A stretch of DNA of 64,000 nt, from positions 1 through 64,000 of the forward strand of contig NZ_MVBD01000016.1 in assembly GCF_002000055.1 (NCBI RefSeq), in the 5' to 3' direction. The DNA comes from Marinicella sediminis. Lineage in GTDB: Bacteria > Pseudomonadota > Gammaproteobacteria > Xanthomonadales > Marinicellaceae. Below, one piece after another: positions 1 through 9,128 of this stretch (its first letter is position 1; each line of letters starts with the position of its first letter). The position numbers and the translations under genes are program-made. The notes beneath the pieces are model-generated. The model was not told where the DNA came from, did not search any database, and worked only from the letters and a program-made list of their open reading frames with translations.

Positions 1-77
1 TCAAACCCGCGCAAGCGATGAGAACGGTTGGTGAGTGTCAACGAACCAGAGTTTTTCTCCTTGATGCAGTCGCAGAA

Positions 78-206
78 AAGGCGGTTTTGTGCCCAGCACA
101 AAGAAGCCTTGTCGAAGACACCATAACTAGCTGACCAGTGAGTCAAGTATGAACAAAGCCATTCAATTGGCTACTTGCTGGAGTATATAAAAAAAATACA
201 GGAGGG
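78..206 (+). promoter_or_regulatory. Structured 5' leader of rpmI-rplT with ribosome binding site
   Basis: The first 210 bases hold no supportable gene. A two-part hairpin is visible: AAGGC at 78-82 pairs with GCCTT at 106-110, and TTTGTGC at 86-92 pairs with GCACAAA at 96-102, leaving a GGT/GAA internal loop. A strong ribosome binding site (GGAGGG, 201-206) precedes the rpmI start. Ribosomal protein L20 represses its own operon in E. coli and Bacillus by binding leader structures that mimic 23S rRNA, so this hairpin is a candidate L20 site. That role is inferred from position only. The infC gene usually found upstream is not visible. Confidence 0.35.
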
Positions 207-210
207 CATT

Positions 211-405
211 ATGCCTAAAATGAAAACCAAAAAGGGCGCTGCAAAGCGTTTCCGAAAAACCGCCAGTGGGTTCAAAAGAAAGCACGCTTTCAGAAGCCAT
301 ATTCTGACCAAGATGAGTACCAAACGTAAACGCAATTTGCGTGGCACCAGCCTGGTTCATGAAGCTGATGAGCAATCAGTGAAAAGACTGTTACCTTACG
401 CTTAA
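211..405 (+). CDS. rpmI: 50S ribosomal protein L35
   Basis: This is the 64-residue large-subunit ribosomal protein L35, recognisable from its very basic sequence beginning [14 protein letters not shown] and the internal HILTK and KRKRNLRG segments. Length matches the family. The reading frame stays open further upstream to an ATG at 175, but the start at 211 is chosen because a GGAGGG ribosome binding site sits five bases before it and the protein then begins exactly as known L35 proteins do. It is followed 16 bases later by rplT, the conserved rpmI-rplT pair. Expression is probably governed with rplT by the leader upstream. Confidence 0.97.
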   Translation: MPKMKTKKGAAKRFRKTASGFKRKHAFRSHILTKMSTKRKRNLRGTSLVHEADEQSVKRLLPYA

Positions 406-421
406 TTAATGGAGAACCATC

Positions 422-778
422 ATGGCAAGAGTTAAAAGAGGCGTTCAAGCACGCAAAAGACACAAAAAAATACTGAAACTGGCTAAAGGTTATTACAACG
501 CCCGAAGAAAAATCTACCGGGTTGCCAAACAGGCGGTCATCAAAGCCGGTCAATATGCTTACCGTGACCGCAGAAACAGAAAAAGGGCTTTCCGTGCCTT
601 GTGGATCACCCGGATCAATGCCGGTGCCCGCAACAATGGCATGAGCTATTCACGATTTATCAATGGCTTGAAAAAAGCTGATATCTCTTTGGATCGCAAA
701 GTTCTTGCTGACATGGCTGTACACGACAAAGCTGGATTCGCAGCTGTTGTTGAACAAGCCAAATCTGCATTGTCTTAA
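422..778 (+). CDS. rplT: 50S ribosomal protein L20
   Basis: This 118-residue basic protein is L20, which binds 23S rRNA early in large-subunit assembly. The start [30 protein letters not shown] is diagnostic, as is the later segment [20 protein letters not shown]. Length equals the family norm. A GGAGAA ribosome binding site lies at 410-415. In many bacteria L20 also represses translation or transcription of this operon. Downstream lies an attenuator-like structure before pheS, so part of the transcription may stop after rplT. Confidence 0.98.
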   Translation: MARVKRGVQARKRHKKILKLAKGYYNARRKIYRVAKQAVIKAGQYAYRDRRNRKRAFRALWITRINAGARNNGMSYSRFINGLKKADISLDRKVLADMAVHDKAGFAAVVEQAKSALS

Positions 779-784
779 TGAATG

Positions 785-852
785 AGTCCTGCGGGACTGA
801 TTCAATGACATGATCAAGAGGAATCAGTGGTTTAGCTGATTCCTTTTTTTTT
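785..852 (+). promoter_or_regulatory. Candidate attenuator between rplT and pheS
   Basis: A perfect 8-bp stem (GGAATCAG 820-827 with CTGATTCC 836-843) followed by nine T residues (844-852) is an intrinsic terminator. Its left arm can instead pair with ACTGATTC at 796-803 (with GAATCAGT, 821-828), and that strand can in turn pair upstream (AGTCC 785-789 with GGACT 794-798). This three-way competition is the layout of a transcription attenuator. E. coli pheST is attenuated through a Phe-rich leader peptide. Here the only overlapping mini-ORF, beginning at 778, encodes 11 residues without phenylalanine, so the sensing mechanism would differ. A plain terminator with partial read-through is the simpler alternative. 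Confidence 0.6.
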
Positions 853-895
853 GCCGGGCGTATAGCCACATAAACGACTAACCTGAGAAATCAAA

Positions 896-1894
896 GTGAC
901 TGATCTGAAACGAATCCTGGATGATGGATTGCAACAAATTGAAGCAGCGCAAAGCGTACAGCAACTGGACGATGTGCGGGTGCATTTTCTGGGCCAGAAA
1001 GGCCTGGTAACCACCCAGTTGAAACAATTGGGCCAATTAGAGCCTGCCATGCGAAAAACTGCTGGCGCAGAAATCAATCAAATCAAACAACAGCTGTTTA
1101 CTGCCATTCAGGCACAAAAAAGCACCTTGATGCAGGCTGAGCTGAATGCAAAGCTGATGGCAGAAGCGGTTGATGTGACTTTACCAGGCCGTACACAGGC
1201 TCATGGCGGATTGCACCCGGTCAGCCGCACCATGAACCGCATTGTTGAACTGTTTACTCAGGTGGGTTTTGAAGTGGTCACAGGCCCGGAAATCGAAGAT
1301 GATTTTCATAATTTTGAAGCCCTTAATTTCCCGGCTCATCATCCGGCCAGAGCGATGCATGATACGTTCTATTTTCCAGACGGCCATTTGTTGCGGACTC
1401 ATACATCACCGGTTCAAATCAGGGCCATGAAGACCATGGAACCGCCCATTAAAATCATTGCTCCGGGTAAAGTATATCGCAGTGATTCAGATCAGACTCA
1501 TACGCCAATGTTTCATCAGGTTGAAGGTTTGGTGATTGGGGAAAATGTGACATTCGCTTCCTTGAAAGGTGTGTTGAATCAGTTTGTGAACGCTTTCTTT
1601 GAAGACGATTTGCAAATCAGATTGAGGCCTTCTTATTTTCCGTTCACTGAACCGTCTGCAGAAGTGGATGTGGAGTGGAAGAAAGACGATGGCAGTATTG
1701 ATTGGCTTGAAGTGCTGGGTTGTGGCATGGTACATCCCAATGTGCTGCGCTCAGGTGGTATTGATCCAGAAAAATACACGGGCTTTGCCTTTGGTCTCGG
1801 TGTTGAGCGATTTGCCATGTTGCGTTATGGCGTTCAGGATTTACGTAACTTTTTTGAAAATGACATGGCATTTTTACGCCAGTTTCAGGGATAA
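896..1894 (+). CDS. pheS: Phenylalanyl-tRNA synthetase alpha subunit
   Basis: PheS is the catalytic alpha subunit of the alpha2-beta2 enzyme that charges tRNA-Phe. The 332-residue length is usual. The N-terminal coiled-coil arm (about residues 1-90) is followed by the class II synthetase core: [17 protein letters not shown], motif 2 with [32 protein letters not shown]-type sequence, and motif 3 [14 protein letters not shown] near the end. The start is a GTG at 896, chosen because it places the conserved N-terminus correctly. No strong ribosome binding site is visible. pheT follows after 12 bases and is surely co-transcribed. The upstream terminator-like hairpin suggests attenuation control. 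Confidence 0.98.
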   Translation: MTDLKRILDDGLQQIEAAQSVQQLDDVRVHFLGQKGLVTTQLKQLGQLEPAMRKTAGAEINQIKQQLFTAIQAQKSTLMQAELNAKLMAEAVDVTLPGRTQAHGGLHPVSRTMNRIVELFTQVGFEVVTGPEIEDDFHNFEALNFPAHHPARAMHDTFYFPDGHLLRTHTSPVQIRAMKTMEPPIKIIAPGKVYRSDSDQTHTPMFHQVEGLVIGENVTFASLKGVLNQFVNAFFEDDLQIRLRPSYFPFTEPSAEVDVEWKKDDGSIDWLEVLGCGMVHPNVLRSGGIDPEKYTGFAFGLGVERFAMLRYGVQDLRNFFENDMAFLRQFQG

Positions 1895-1906
1895 AGGAGA
1901 GCACTA

Positions 1907-4282
1907 ATGAAATTCAGTGAAAATTGGTTGAAAGAATGGGTTGATCCACAACTGGGTACTGATCAATTGGTGGCTCAACTGACCATGTTGGGTCTGGAAG
2001 TGGATGATGTCGAGTCGGCTGCTGGTGAATTCAGCGGTGTGGTGGTGGCAGAAATTGTGGCTTGTGAAAAGCACCCTGACGCAGACAAACTGAAGGTCTG
2101 TGAAGTCAATGCCGGAGATGAAACGCTGCAAATTGTTTGTGGTGCGCCCAATGCCAGAGCTGGTTTGAAAACGGCCTTGTCAAAAATTGGTGCGGTGTTG
2201 CCCGGCAATTTCAAAATCAAGAAATCAAAACTGCGTGGTGTGGAATCTCAAGGCATGTTGTGTTCTGAAGTCGAGCTGGGTATCAGTGAAGAGTCGGATG
2301 GCATCATTGAGCTGCCGGCAGATGCCCCTGTGGGCAGTGATGTGCGGGAATATCTGGACCTGGAAGATCAATTGATTGATGTGGACCTGACACCCAATAG
2401 GGCAGATTGCTTCTGCATGCGGGGTGTGGCCAGAGAAGTGGCAACCATGAATGACCTGGTCATGATGGAACCAAACGTTGAAACGATTCCTGCCACCCAT
2501 GATGAAGTCATGACTGTGAATTTGCAGGCGACGGCACAGTGCCCGAAATACGGAAGCCGGGTCATCAAAGGCATCAATAACACACAGGATACACCAGGCT
2601 GGATGAAAGAAAAACTCCGGCGTTCTGGTATCCGTTCGATTCACCCGGTGGTGGATGTAACCAATTATGTTATGTTGGAATTGGGACAGCCTATGCATGC
2701 TTTTGATCAGCAGCAGATTCATGGTCAGATTGTGGTCAGAATGGCCAACGATGAAGAAAAAATAACGTTGCTGGATGAATCGGAAGCCAATTTAAATGCC
2801 GAATTTTTATTGATCGCTGATGAACAACAGGCGCTGGCAGTGGCTGGTGTGATGGGGGGGCTGAACAGTGGAGTCACAGCGCAAACCCAGGATATCGTCC
2901 TGGAATCTGCATATTTTGATCCGGCCACCATCATGGGTAAGTCAAGAAAATTGGGGGTGCACACCGAATCTGGCTTGCGTTTTGAACGAGGTGTTGACTG
3001 GCAGTTGCAGGAAGTTGCACTGGAACGGGCCACGGCTCTGATTCTGGAGATATGTGGGGGTGAACCCGGACCGGTACATGTGGTCACTGAACCAACTGGC
3101 CTGCCCGTCCAACAGGTCATTAACCTCAGCCGGGCACAATTACAACGGGTGCTGGGCTTTGCTGTGGCCGACGAACAGGTGACCCGGATTTTCACTGCGT
3201 TGGGTTTTGTCACAGAATTTGATGGCGAAACTTGGACCGTGACTTCGCCGAGCTGGCGTTTTGACATGGCCATCTCAGAAGATTTGATTGAGGAAGTGGT
3301 GCGCGTGGTGGGTTATGATGCCATGCCATCTCATCGATTGCACTCCAGTGATGCGATCAGGGTTATTCCTGAAGCATTGCGCAAAGATCATGCCATTAAA
3401 TCACAACTGTGTGACCTGGGTTTTCAGGAAGTCATTAACTACGCGTTTGTGGCGGAAAAGCAATTGGCAGCTGTCGGTATGGCTGAGCATGCGTTTGCCC
3501 TGGCCAATCCATTGAATCATGACATGGCCGTGATGCGAACTGGTTTATTGGCCGGAGTGCTGTCCAACATCAAATCAAACCTGGCCAGGCAGCACCACGA
3601 TTTATCACTGTTTGAGATGGGAAAAGTGTTCAGTCTCAACCAGCAGATTGAACAAACTGATCAATTATTACTGGCCAAAACCGGTTTAGCTCATCCGGAA
3701 CAATGGTCCTGTGACAGCCGGAAAGTCGACTTTTTTGACCTCAAAGGAGTGGTGACTGAGTTGTTAACTGGAATCAGTGGGGAAGTGTCTTTGAGTGAAT
3801 CAGGGCATGAGTTTCTTCATCCGGGCAGGCAAGCAGCAGTGCGGTTGAATGATGACGTGATCGGATACCTGGGTCAGGTCCATCCTTCCATCCTGCAGAA
3901 GATGAAAATCAAACAAGAAGTATACGTTGCTGAACTCAATGTTGCTGGTATTTCACAACTGGGAATACCGCATTGGCAGGAAGTTTCCAAATTCCCTAAA
4001 GTGCGCCGTGATTTGTCTATTAAACTCAGGCAGGACATCAGTTGGCAGCAGGTGAAAGCAGTCGTGTATCAAAGCGTGAATGAGGGCGGTGACAGTCTGA
4101 TTGATCTGAGTTTATTTGATGTATACACGGGTGAGCATATTGAAAAAGGATACAAAAGTCTCGCCATGGCTATGATTTTTCAGGAAAAAAATCGGACTTT
4201 AGAAGATAAAGAGGTGGACAAACTGGTATCAAAAGCGGTATCCTTTTTAGCAGAACAATTTAACGCTGAAGTAAGGACATGA
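1907..4282 (+). CDS. pheT: Phenylalanyl-tRNA synthetase beta subunit
   Basis: PheT is the beta subunit of phenylalanyl-tRNA synthetase, providing tRNA binding and editing. It has 791 residues, as expected. In order one sees the N-terminal [14 protein letters not shown] start, an EMAP-II/OB-type tRNA-binding domain (about 40-150, including [10 protein letters not shown] and [12 protein letters not shown]), the B3/B4 editing region, the B5 domain, the catalytic-like core ([19 protein letters not shown] onward) and the C-terminal ferredoxin-like anticodon-binding domain beginning near [19 protein letters not shown] precedes the ATG. The stop overlaps the ihfA start by four bases (ATGA), a sign of translational coupling. 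Confidence 0.98.
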   Translation: MKFSENWLKEWVDPQLGTDQLVAQLTMLGLEVDDVESAAGEFSGVVVAEIVACEKHPDADKLKVCEVNAGDETLQIVCGAPNARAGLKTALSKIGAVLPGNFKIKKSKLRGVESQGMLCSEVELGISEESDGIIELPADAPVGSDVREYLDLEDQLIDVDLTPNRADCFCMRGVAREVATMNDLVMMEPNVETIPATHDEVMTVNLQATAQCPKYGSRVIKGINNTQDTPGWMKEKLRRSGIRSIHPVVDVTNYVMLELGQPMHAFDQQQIHGQIVVRMANDEEKITLLDESEANLNAEFLLIADEQQALAVAGVMGGLNSGVTAQTQDIVLESAYFDPATIMGKSRKLGVHTESGLRFERGVDWQLQEVALERATALILEICGGEPGPVHVVTEPTGLPVQQVINLSRAQLQRVLGFAVADEQVTRIFTALGFVTEFDGETWTVTSPSWRFDMAISEDLIEEVVRVVGYDAMPSHRLHSSDAIRVIPEALRKDHAIKSQLCDLGFQEVINYAFVAEKQLAAVGMAEHAFALANPLNHDMAVMRTGLLAGVLSNIKSNLARQHHDLSLFEMGKVFSLNQQIEQTDQLLLAKTGLAHPEQWSCDSRKVDFFDLKGVVTELLTGISGEVSLSESGHEFLHPGRQAAVRLNDDVIGYLGQVHPSILQKMKIKQEVYVAELNVAGISQLGIPHWQEVSKFPKVRRDLSIKLRQDISWQQVKAVVYQSVNEGGDSLIDLSLFDVYTGEHIEKGYKSLAMAMIFQEKNRTLEDKEVDKLVSKAVSFLAEQFNAEVRT

Positions 4283-4584
4283 CACAAACAGTCACCAAAA
4301 CTGATCTGGCAGAAATATTATATATGGAAGTTGGGCTCAACAAACGTGAGGCCAGCGAATTTGTCAGTGTGTTTTTTGAAACCATCAAGCAACAATTACT
4401 TGATGGACATGGCGTTAAATTGTCAGGTTTTGGTAACTTTGAATTGCGAGACAAAAAATCAAGACCTGGGCGCAACCCCAAAACGCTGGAAGAGATACCC
4501 ATCTCAGCCAGACGGGTGGTGGCGTTTAAACCAGGTCAAAAATTGAGGAACACGATAGATACATATGCTGGATCAAGGCCATAA
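4279..4584 (+). CDS. ihfA: Integration host factor alpha subunit
   Basis: IhfA pairs with IhfB to form IHF, a DNA-bending nucleoid protein used in recombination, replication initiation and sigma54 promoters. The 101-residue sequence has the HU/IHF fold: ELGLNKREA-type helices (here [24 protein letters not shown]), [45 protein letters not shown]. The DNA-intercalating Pro lies in the RNPKT loop. Its ATG overlaps the pheT stop, the standard pheST-ihfA arrangement of gammaproteobacteria. Confidence 0.98.
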   Translation: MTQTVTKTDLAEILYMEVGLNKREASEFVSVFFETIKQQLLDGHGVKLSGFGNFELRDKKSRPGRNPKTLEEIPISARRVVAFKPGQKLRNTIDTYAGSRP

Positions 4585-4918
4585 TAAGACCCTGCCTCCC
4601 ATCCCTGCGAAAAGATATTTCACCATCGGTGAAGTTTCTGCGCTGTGTGATGTCAAGCAACATGTCTTGAGATACTGGGAGAATGAGTTTGATAACCTGA
4701 ATCCGGTCAAACGACGCGGCAACAGGAGGTATTATCAGCGCAATGATGTGATGATGATCAGGCAAATTCGCAGTTTGTTGTATGATCACGGTTACACCAT
4801 TTCGGGTGCCAGACAAAAGCTCAATGGTAAAGTCTCTGAAAAAGAAGCCAGTAAATCCTATCAGGTGATTCAACAAACCAGAATTGAACTGGAAGAAATC
4901 CTCGATTTACTCAAATAA
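4565..4918 (+). CDS. MerR-family transcriptional regulator
   Basis: A 117-residue MerR-type DNA-binding protein. The N-terminal winged helix (about 18-85) shows [24 protein letters not shown], then [37 protein letters not shown], followed by a short coiled coil ending [11 protein letters not shown]. No effector-binding domain or metal-binding cysteine cluster is present; the single Cys is in the helix-turn-helix region. The gene overlaps ihfA by 20 bases and is followed by tRNA-Pro, the same conserved neighbourhood as in Pseudomonas. Its regulon is unknown. The assignment to the family is firm; the role is not. Confidence 0.93.
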   Translation: MLDQGHNKTLPPIPAKRYFTIGEVSALCDVKQHVLRYWENEFDNLNPVKRRGNRRYYQRNDVMMIRQIRSLLYDHGYTISGARQKLNGKVSEKEASKSYQVIQQTRIELEEILDLLK

Positions 4919-4959
4919 TCACTGCTGGTTTAATCCGCCCAATAAAATTTCATTAGCCC

Positions 4960-4987
4960 TTTTCATTGCACATCATTGTGATAGAAT
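4960..4987 (+). promoter_or_regulatory. Probable promoter of tRNA-Pro
   Basis: A -10 hexamer TAGAAT (4982-4987) lies 16 bases after a weak -35 TTTTCA (4960-4965). It is followed by a G+C-rich discriminator (ACGCGGG), the signature of stringently controlled stable-RNA promoters. The predicted transcription start lies a few bases before the tRNA at 5002. Assigned by eye from spacing and context. Confidence 0.5.
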
Positions 4988-5001
4988 ACGCGGGTTATTT
5001 T

Positions 5002-5078
5002 CGGAACGTAGCGCAGCCTGGTAGCGCACCACAATGGGGTTGTGGGGGTCGGAGGTTCGAATCCTCTCGTTCCGACCA
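5002..5078 (+). tRNA. tRNA-Pro (anticodon GGG)
   Basis: The 77-base sequence folds as a full cloverleaf. The acceptor CGGAACG pairs with CGTTCCG, the D stem is GCGC/GCGC, the anticodon stem CCACA/TGTGG carries loop ATGGGGT with anticodon GGG, and the T stem GGAGG/CCTCT (final pair G-T) carries TTCGAAT. Discriminator A and CCA are encoded. It closely resembles E. coli tRNA-Pro(GGG). Position after ihfA-merR is conserved in gammaproteobacteria. Confidence 0.98.
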
Positions 5079-5153
5079 AACACCTGAGACTGAACCACCC
5101 TCGGTGGTTCCAGTTGTCCAGGTAAACATCACAACAACCTATCGGAGACATCA

Positions 5154-6128
5154 ATGAAATCACCTGTCAGAGTCGTCGTTACTGGCGCTGCCGGTCAAAT
5201 CGGTTATCAACTGTTGTTCAGAATTGCCGCTGGTAATATGCTTGGCCCTGATCAGCCAGTGATCCTGCATTTACTCGAAATCCCACCTGCCATGCAAGCA
5301 GTTCAAGGTGTGGTGATGGAGCTGGAAGATTGTGCATTCCCATTACTCCATGGGGTGGTGGCTACGGATGATGCCAACGTGGCTTTCAAAGATGCTGATT
5401 ATGCATTGCTGGTTGGTGCCATGCCTCGTGGTCCTGGTATGGAGCGCAGTGACTTGTTGCAAGCCAATGCCAAAATTTTCTCTGTGCAAGGCAAGGCGAT
5501 GAATGATCATGCCAACAAAGGCATCAAAGTTTTGGTGGTGGGCAACCCAGCCAACACCAACGCCCTGATTGCTCAACAAAATGCCCCGGACATCAACCCA
5601 GCACAATTCACAGCAATGACTCGCCTGGATCATAACCGTGCCCTGGCTCAATTAGCCGGCAAGTTCAATGTACAAACCAATGAAATCAAACGCATGACGA
5701 TCTGGGGGAACCATTCCTCCACCCAGTATCCGGATGTTTCTCAGGTACAGATCAATGAAACAGAATTGAATGATGTTGATCAGACGTGGTATGTGGACGA
5801 GTTCATCCCGACTGTACAACAGCGTGGTGCAGCAATCATTAAAGCCCGTGGTGCATCAAGTGCGGCCTCGGCCGCTTCCTCTGCCATTGATCACATGCGT
5901 GACTGGGCTTTGGGTACAGCTGATGGTGACTGGGTTTCTATGGGCATCCCCAGCGATGGTAGTTATGGGGTAGAGCCTGGAGTGATATTTTCATATCCGG
6001 TGACTTGTGCCAACGGTGAATATACAATCGTTCAGGATTTGCCGGTCAGTGATTTTTCACAACAACGGATCGATGCCACTGAGGAAGAATTACGTGAAGA
6101 ACGGGCGGCAGTGGAACACTTATTCTGA
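5154..6128 (+). CDS. mdh: Malate dehydrogenase (NAD-dependent)
   Basis: This enzyme interconverts malate and oxaloacetate in the citric acid cycle. The 324-residue protein belongs to the cytosolic-type malate dehydrogenase group (longer than E. coli Mdh). Visible are the Rossmann start [21 protein letters not shown], the NAD-site [13 protein letters not shown], substrate-binding arginines in [29 protein letters not shown], and the catalytic histidine in [22 protein letters not shown] ribosome binding site precedes the ATG. It is a single-gene unit ending in a strong terminator just downstream. Confidence 0.97.
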   Translation: MKSPVRVVVTGAAGQIGYQLLFRIAAGNMLGPDQPVILHLLEIPPAMQAVQGVVMELEDCAFPLLHGVVATDDANVAFKDADYALLVGAMPRGPGMERSDLLQANAKIFSVQGKAMNDHANKGIKVLVVGNPANTNALIAQQNAPDINPAQFTAMTRLDHNRALAQLAGKFNVQTNEIKRMTIWGNHSSTQYPDVSQVQINETELNDVDQTWYVDEFIPTVQQRGAAIIKARGASSAASAASSAIDHMRDWALGTADGDWVSMGIPSDGSYGVEPGVIFSYPVTCANGEYTIVQDLPVSDFSQQRIDATEEELREERAAVEHLF

Positions 6129-6156
6129 ACTGATTAATCAGGGATCTGAACGAAAA

Positions 6157-6182
6157 GCCGCCTTCTAAGGCGGTTTTTTTTT
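6157..6182 (+). terminator. Rho-independent terminator of mdh
   Basis: CCGCCTT (6158-6164) pairs with AAGGCGG (6167-6173) and is followed by nine T residues. It stands 30 bases after the mdh stop, so it ends that transcript. Confidence 0.9.
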
Positions 6183-6255
6183 GGTTAAAGAGTTGCCTTG
6201 CAGGTGTCAACAGTTTTATGATAATTGGTACAAACCAATGGAGTTGTTTTAAACT

Positions 6256-7344
6256 GTGAAGAAAACCGGCCAGGTAGAAATGAAGCTCATTGACCAGTTG
6301 ATGGATTCGTTGTTGTGGCTGTGGGTTATGCTCAGTTCATTTGGCCTGTGGTTTTCCCTGTCACGGGCTGAAATTACCGGATGGGGGGCTCGTGAGTATT
6401 TTCATATCGGCTTTTATGTACTGATCTTTTTGGTGACTTTGCTGAGGAAAAGAATATCTCCTTATCTGAAAGCCATGTTTTTTGTGGTTTTTCAGTCTTC
6501 CATTGCCGTCATTGGGGTCATGTCGTTTGGGTTGCTGGCCCCATCGATCATATTTTTACCCATGATTGTGGTGATTCTGGCATTGTTTTTTCATCATAAC
6601 CTGATAATTTTGGTGTCTCTTGGCGTGTTGATTTTTGTGGCGCTTAGTGGCTACGCCTTTCAAATGGGATACTGGCAATTGCCAGCAGATGCCAACACAT
6701 TGTTTTATAGTCCCGAGCACTGGTTCTTATATGTGGTATGCCTGACTATTTTTCTGTTGTTTGTGGCCATAGCGATCTTTCAGTACCGACAATATAATCA
6801 TCAGTTAATCGGTGAAATAACCCGCCAGAAAATTGAAATTGAGCACCTGGCCAATCATGATTACCTGACAGGTTTACCCATGATTCAATTGGCCATCAAT
6901 ACTTTTGAAAGGTTTATCGGTCAAAGCGATGGTGAACCGCCTGGCATGGCCGTGCTTTTTCTTGATTTAGATAAATTCAAACTGGTCAATGATCATTATG
7001 GCCATGATGCAGGAGATATTTGCCTGATTCATGTGGCCAATAAAATATCCAGAGAACTCAAGCATGAAGGGTTTGTCTGCCGACTGGGTGGTGATGAGTT
7101 CCTGATTATCTTACCCGGATTTTCGGAGATCGCAGCGATTAAAGCCAAAGCAGAACGTCTACTGGCTGCTGTGGCTGACCCCTTCATGTTCAGGGGGCGA
7201 CAATTATCGATCGGTGCCAGCATTGGTATTGCCCTTTACCCAAATCACGGAGAAAAATTTCAGGATTTGAAAAGGGCGGCAGACCGCGCCATGTACCGGG
7301 CTAAATTATCTGCCGATGATGCCATTTGTGTGGCATTGGACTGA
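6256..7344 (+). CDS. Membrane-bound diguanylate cyclase (GGDEF)
   Basis: A predicted diguanylate cyclase making the second messenger c-di-GMP. Residues about 15-185 form some six hydrophobic membrane segments. A short linker (RQKIEIEHLANHDYLTGLP) leads into a GGDEF domain with FLDLDKFKLVNDHYGHDAGD and the intact active-site motif RLGGDEFLIILPG near residue 278. The I-site position shows KHEG instead of RxxD, so product inhibition through the usual inhibitory site is unlikely. The start is a GTG at 6256; an in-frame ATG at 6280 is an alternative. The signal sensed by the membrane part cannot be read from the sequence. Confidence 0.9.
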   Translation: MKKTGQVEMKLIDQLMDSLLWLWVMLSSFGLWFSLSRAEITGWGAREYFHIGFYVLIFLVTLLRKRISPYLKAMFFVVFQSSIAVIGVMSFGLLAPSIIFLPMIVVILALFFHHNLIILVSLGVLIFVALSGYAFQMGYWQLPADANTLFYSPEHWFLYVVCLTIFLLFVAIAIFQYRQYNHQLIGEITRQKIEIEHLANHDYLTGLPMIQLAINTFERFIGQSDGEPPGMAVLFLDLDKFKLVNDHYGHDAGDICLIHVANKISRELKHEGFVCRLGGDEFLIILPGFSEIAAIKAKAERLLAAVADPFMFRGRQLSIGASIGIALYPNHGEKFQDLKRAADRAMYRAKLSADDAICVALD

Positions 7345-7372
7345 GGTCTGTTCAACGATTCTGAGACAGCTT

Positions 7373-7401
7373 TTGCTCATCCATCGATAAAGCCTTATAA
7401 T
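7373..7401 (+). promoter_or_regulatory. Sigma70-type promoter of P5C dehydrogenase gene
   Basis: A perfect TATAAT (7396-7401) lies 17 bases after TTGCTC (7373-7378), and the next gene starts 26 bases later. It is one of the best sigma70 matches in the window. Confidence 0.65.
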
Positions 7402-7426
7402 TCATGGTTTTTTTAAGAGTGAAGCC

Positions 7427-9055
7427 ATGATCAGTGCCAACATGCCACAAACACCAGCCGTTAGCAACGAGCCCATCAATGAATACCGTCCAGGTTCTGA
7501 AGAAACCCTGGCTTTGCAGCACACCATGGATAAGATGTCTGCTGAACAGGTGGATATTCCGTGCTACATTGGTGGCAGTGAGGTCAGAACCGGTCAGACT
7601 GAAGCGGTGGTGATGCCACATGATCACCAACATGTGCTTGGTCAGGCCCACATGGGATCATCCACAGAATTGAATCAGGCTGCTGATGCGGCCATCAAAG
7701 CTCAATATGACTGGGCTGCCTTGCCCTGGCAATCACGTGCTGCTGTGTTTCTGAAAGCAGCAGATCTGATTGCTGGTCCATACCGCAATCAAATCAACGC
7801 TGCAACCATGCATGGTCAATCCAAGAATTGCTTTCAGGCTGAAATTGATTCGGCGTGTGAGTTGATTGATTTTTTGCGTTTCAATGCCTGTTTTTATCAG
7901 CAAATCATGGAACAACAACCGGTGTCATCTCCAGGTGTCTGGAACCAGTTAGACTGGCGTCCGCTGGAAGGTTTTGTCATGGCGATTACGCCATTTAACT
8001 TCACGGCCATTGCCGGCAATCTGCCAGCAACACCGGCGATGCTGGGTAACACCGTGGTGTGGAAGCCTTCCGGTACGCAGATGCTGTCTGCTTATGTCAT
8101 CATGCAGGTCTTTAAAGCAGCAGGCTTACCTGATGGTGTGATCAATATGGTGGCAGCAGATGGCCCAGTGGCTGGTGCTGCATTATTGCCCAGGGCTGAA
8201 CTCGCAGGTGTACATTTCACCGGTTCAACGCCGACCTTTCAGCACATCTTTGCTGAAGTGGGTGGCAACATTGGCCGCTATCGCAGTTACCCACGCCTGG
8301 TGGGGGAGACTGGAGGTAAAGATTTTGTCTTTGCCCATGAGTCGGCTGATGCCGGTGCGGTAGCCACAGCTTTGGCTCGAGGTGCCTTCGAATATCAGGG
8401 GCAAAAATGTTCAGCCGCATCCAGGGCATATATCCCATCCGCTCTGTGGCCAGCTGTTCAGGAACAATTGGTAGAAGATGTGAAATCATTCAAAATGGGT
8501 TCCACCCGTGATTTCAGTAATTTCATCAATGCAGTGATTGATGAGCGATCTTTTGACAAGATCAAAGGTTACATTGATCATGCAGCATCTGCCAATGATG
8601 CAGAAATTATCGTGGGTGGTGGTTGTGATAAATCAAAAGGATATTTTGTAGAGCCCACAGTGATTGTGACCAGTAACCCGGCATTCAAAACCATGCAAGA
8701 AGAAATCTTCGGGCCCGTGCTCACGATTTATGTGTATGATGAAGCTGATTTTGAAGACACCCTCGACTTGTGTGATCAAGGTTCGGTATATGCTTTGACA
8801 GGAGCGATTTTTGCTCAGGACCGGTACATGGTTAATCACATGAGTGACCGTTTGAGAAATGCCGCTGGCAATTTCTACATCAATGACAAACCAACCGGAG
8901 CAGTGGTAGGTCAACAACCATTTGGCGGTGGCCGGGCGTCCGGCACCAATGACAAAGCGGGCAGTGCATTGAACTTGTATCGTTGGTTATCACCGAGAAC
9001 CATCAAAGAGACTTTTGATCCCCCAACAGATTATCGATATCCGTTCCTGGGTTGA
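7427..9055 (+). CDS. pruA: L-glutamate gamma-semialdehyde (1-pyrroline-5-carboxylate) dehydrogenase
   Basis: An aldehyde dehydrogenase of the stand-alone P5C dehydrogenase type (542 residues), oxidising glutamate semialdehyde to glutamate in proline catabolism with NAD. Visible are the cofactor-site region FVMAITPFNFTAIAGNLPATPAMLGNTVVWKPSG, HFTGSTPTF, the catalytic glutamate region VGETGGKDF, the catalytic cysteine in FEYQGQKCSAASR and EEIFGPVLTIYVY. This form resembles the animal ALDH4A1 and Gram-positive RocA proteins rather than the bifunctional PutA of E. coli. No proline dehydrogenase gene is adjacent. A good promoter lies upstream and a terminator downstream, so it is probably monocistronic. 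Confidence 0.93.
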   Translation: MISANMPQTPAVSNEPINEYRPGSEETLALQHTMDKMSAEQVDIPCYIGGSEVRTGQTEAVVMPHDHQHVLGQAHMGSSTELNQAADAAIKAQYDWAALPWQSRAAVFLKAADLIAGPYRNQINAATMHGQSKNCFQAEIDSACELIDFLRFNACFYQQIMEQQPVSSPGVWNQLDWRPLEGFVMAITPFNFTAIAGNLPATPAMLGNTVVWKPSGTQMLSAYVIMQVFKAAGLPDGVINMVAADGPVAGAALLPRAELAGVHFTGSTPTFQHIFAEVGGNIGRYRSYPRLVGETGGKDFVFAHESADAGAVATALARGAFEYQGQKCSAASRAYIPSALWPAVQEQLVEDVKSFKMGSTRDFSNFINAVIDERSFDKIKGYIDHAASANDAEIIVGGGCDKSKGYFVEPTVIVTSNPAFKTMQEEIFGPVLTIYVYDEADFEDTLDLCDQGSVYALTGAIFAQDRYMVNHMSDRLRNAAGNFYINDKPTGAVVGQQPFGGGRASGTNDKAGSALNLYRWLSPRTIKETFDPPTDYRYPFLG

Positions 9056-9077
9056 AATCAGTCTCATAGAATCAAAA

Positions 9078-9105
9078 AAACCACTGCCATGCAGTGGTTT
9101 TTTTT
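9078..9105. terminator. Bidirectional terminator between convergent genes
   Basis: CCACTGC (9081-9087) and GCAGTGG (9091-9097) form a perfect stem flanked by seven A residues on the left and eight T residues on the right. It can stop transcription from both the P5C dehydrogenase gene and the facing gene that ends at 9129. Confidence 0.9.
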
Positions 9106-9128
9106 ATGTCGGCTTACTTGCTTCCGGT

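Noticed and set aside
3-131. Open frame at the window start that might be the end of infC
   Set aside because: The translation does not resemble the IF3 C-terminus and the region folds into a hairpin. No gene is supported.
778-813. Mini-ORF between rplT and pheS as a pheM-like leader peptide
   Set aside because: It encodes 11 residues without phenylalanine and has no ribosome binding site of its own, so it is not a Phe-sensing leader.
2725-3273. 182-codon minus-strand ORF inside pheT
   Set aside because: It lies wholly antisense to the conserved pheT frame and its sequence is Ser/Thr/Cys-rich without motifs.
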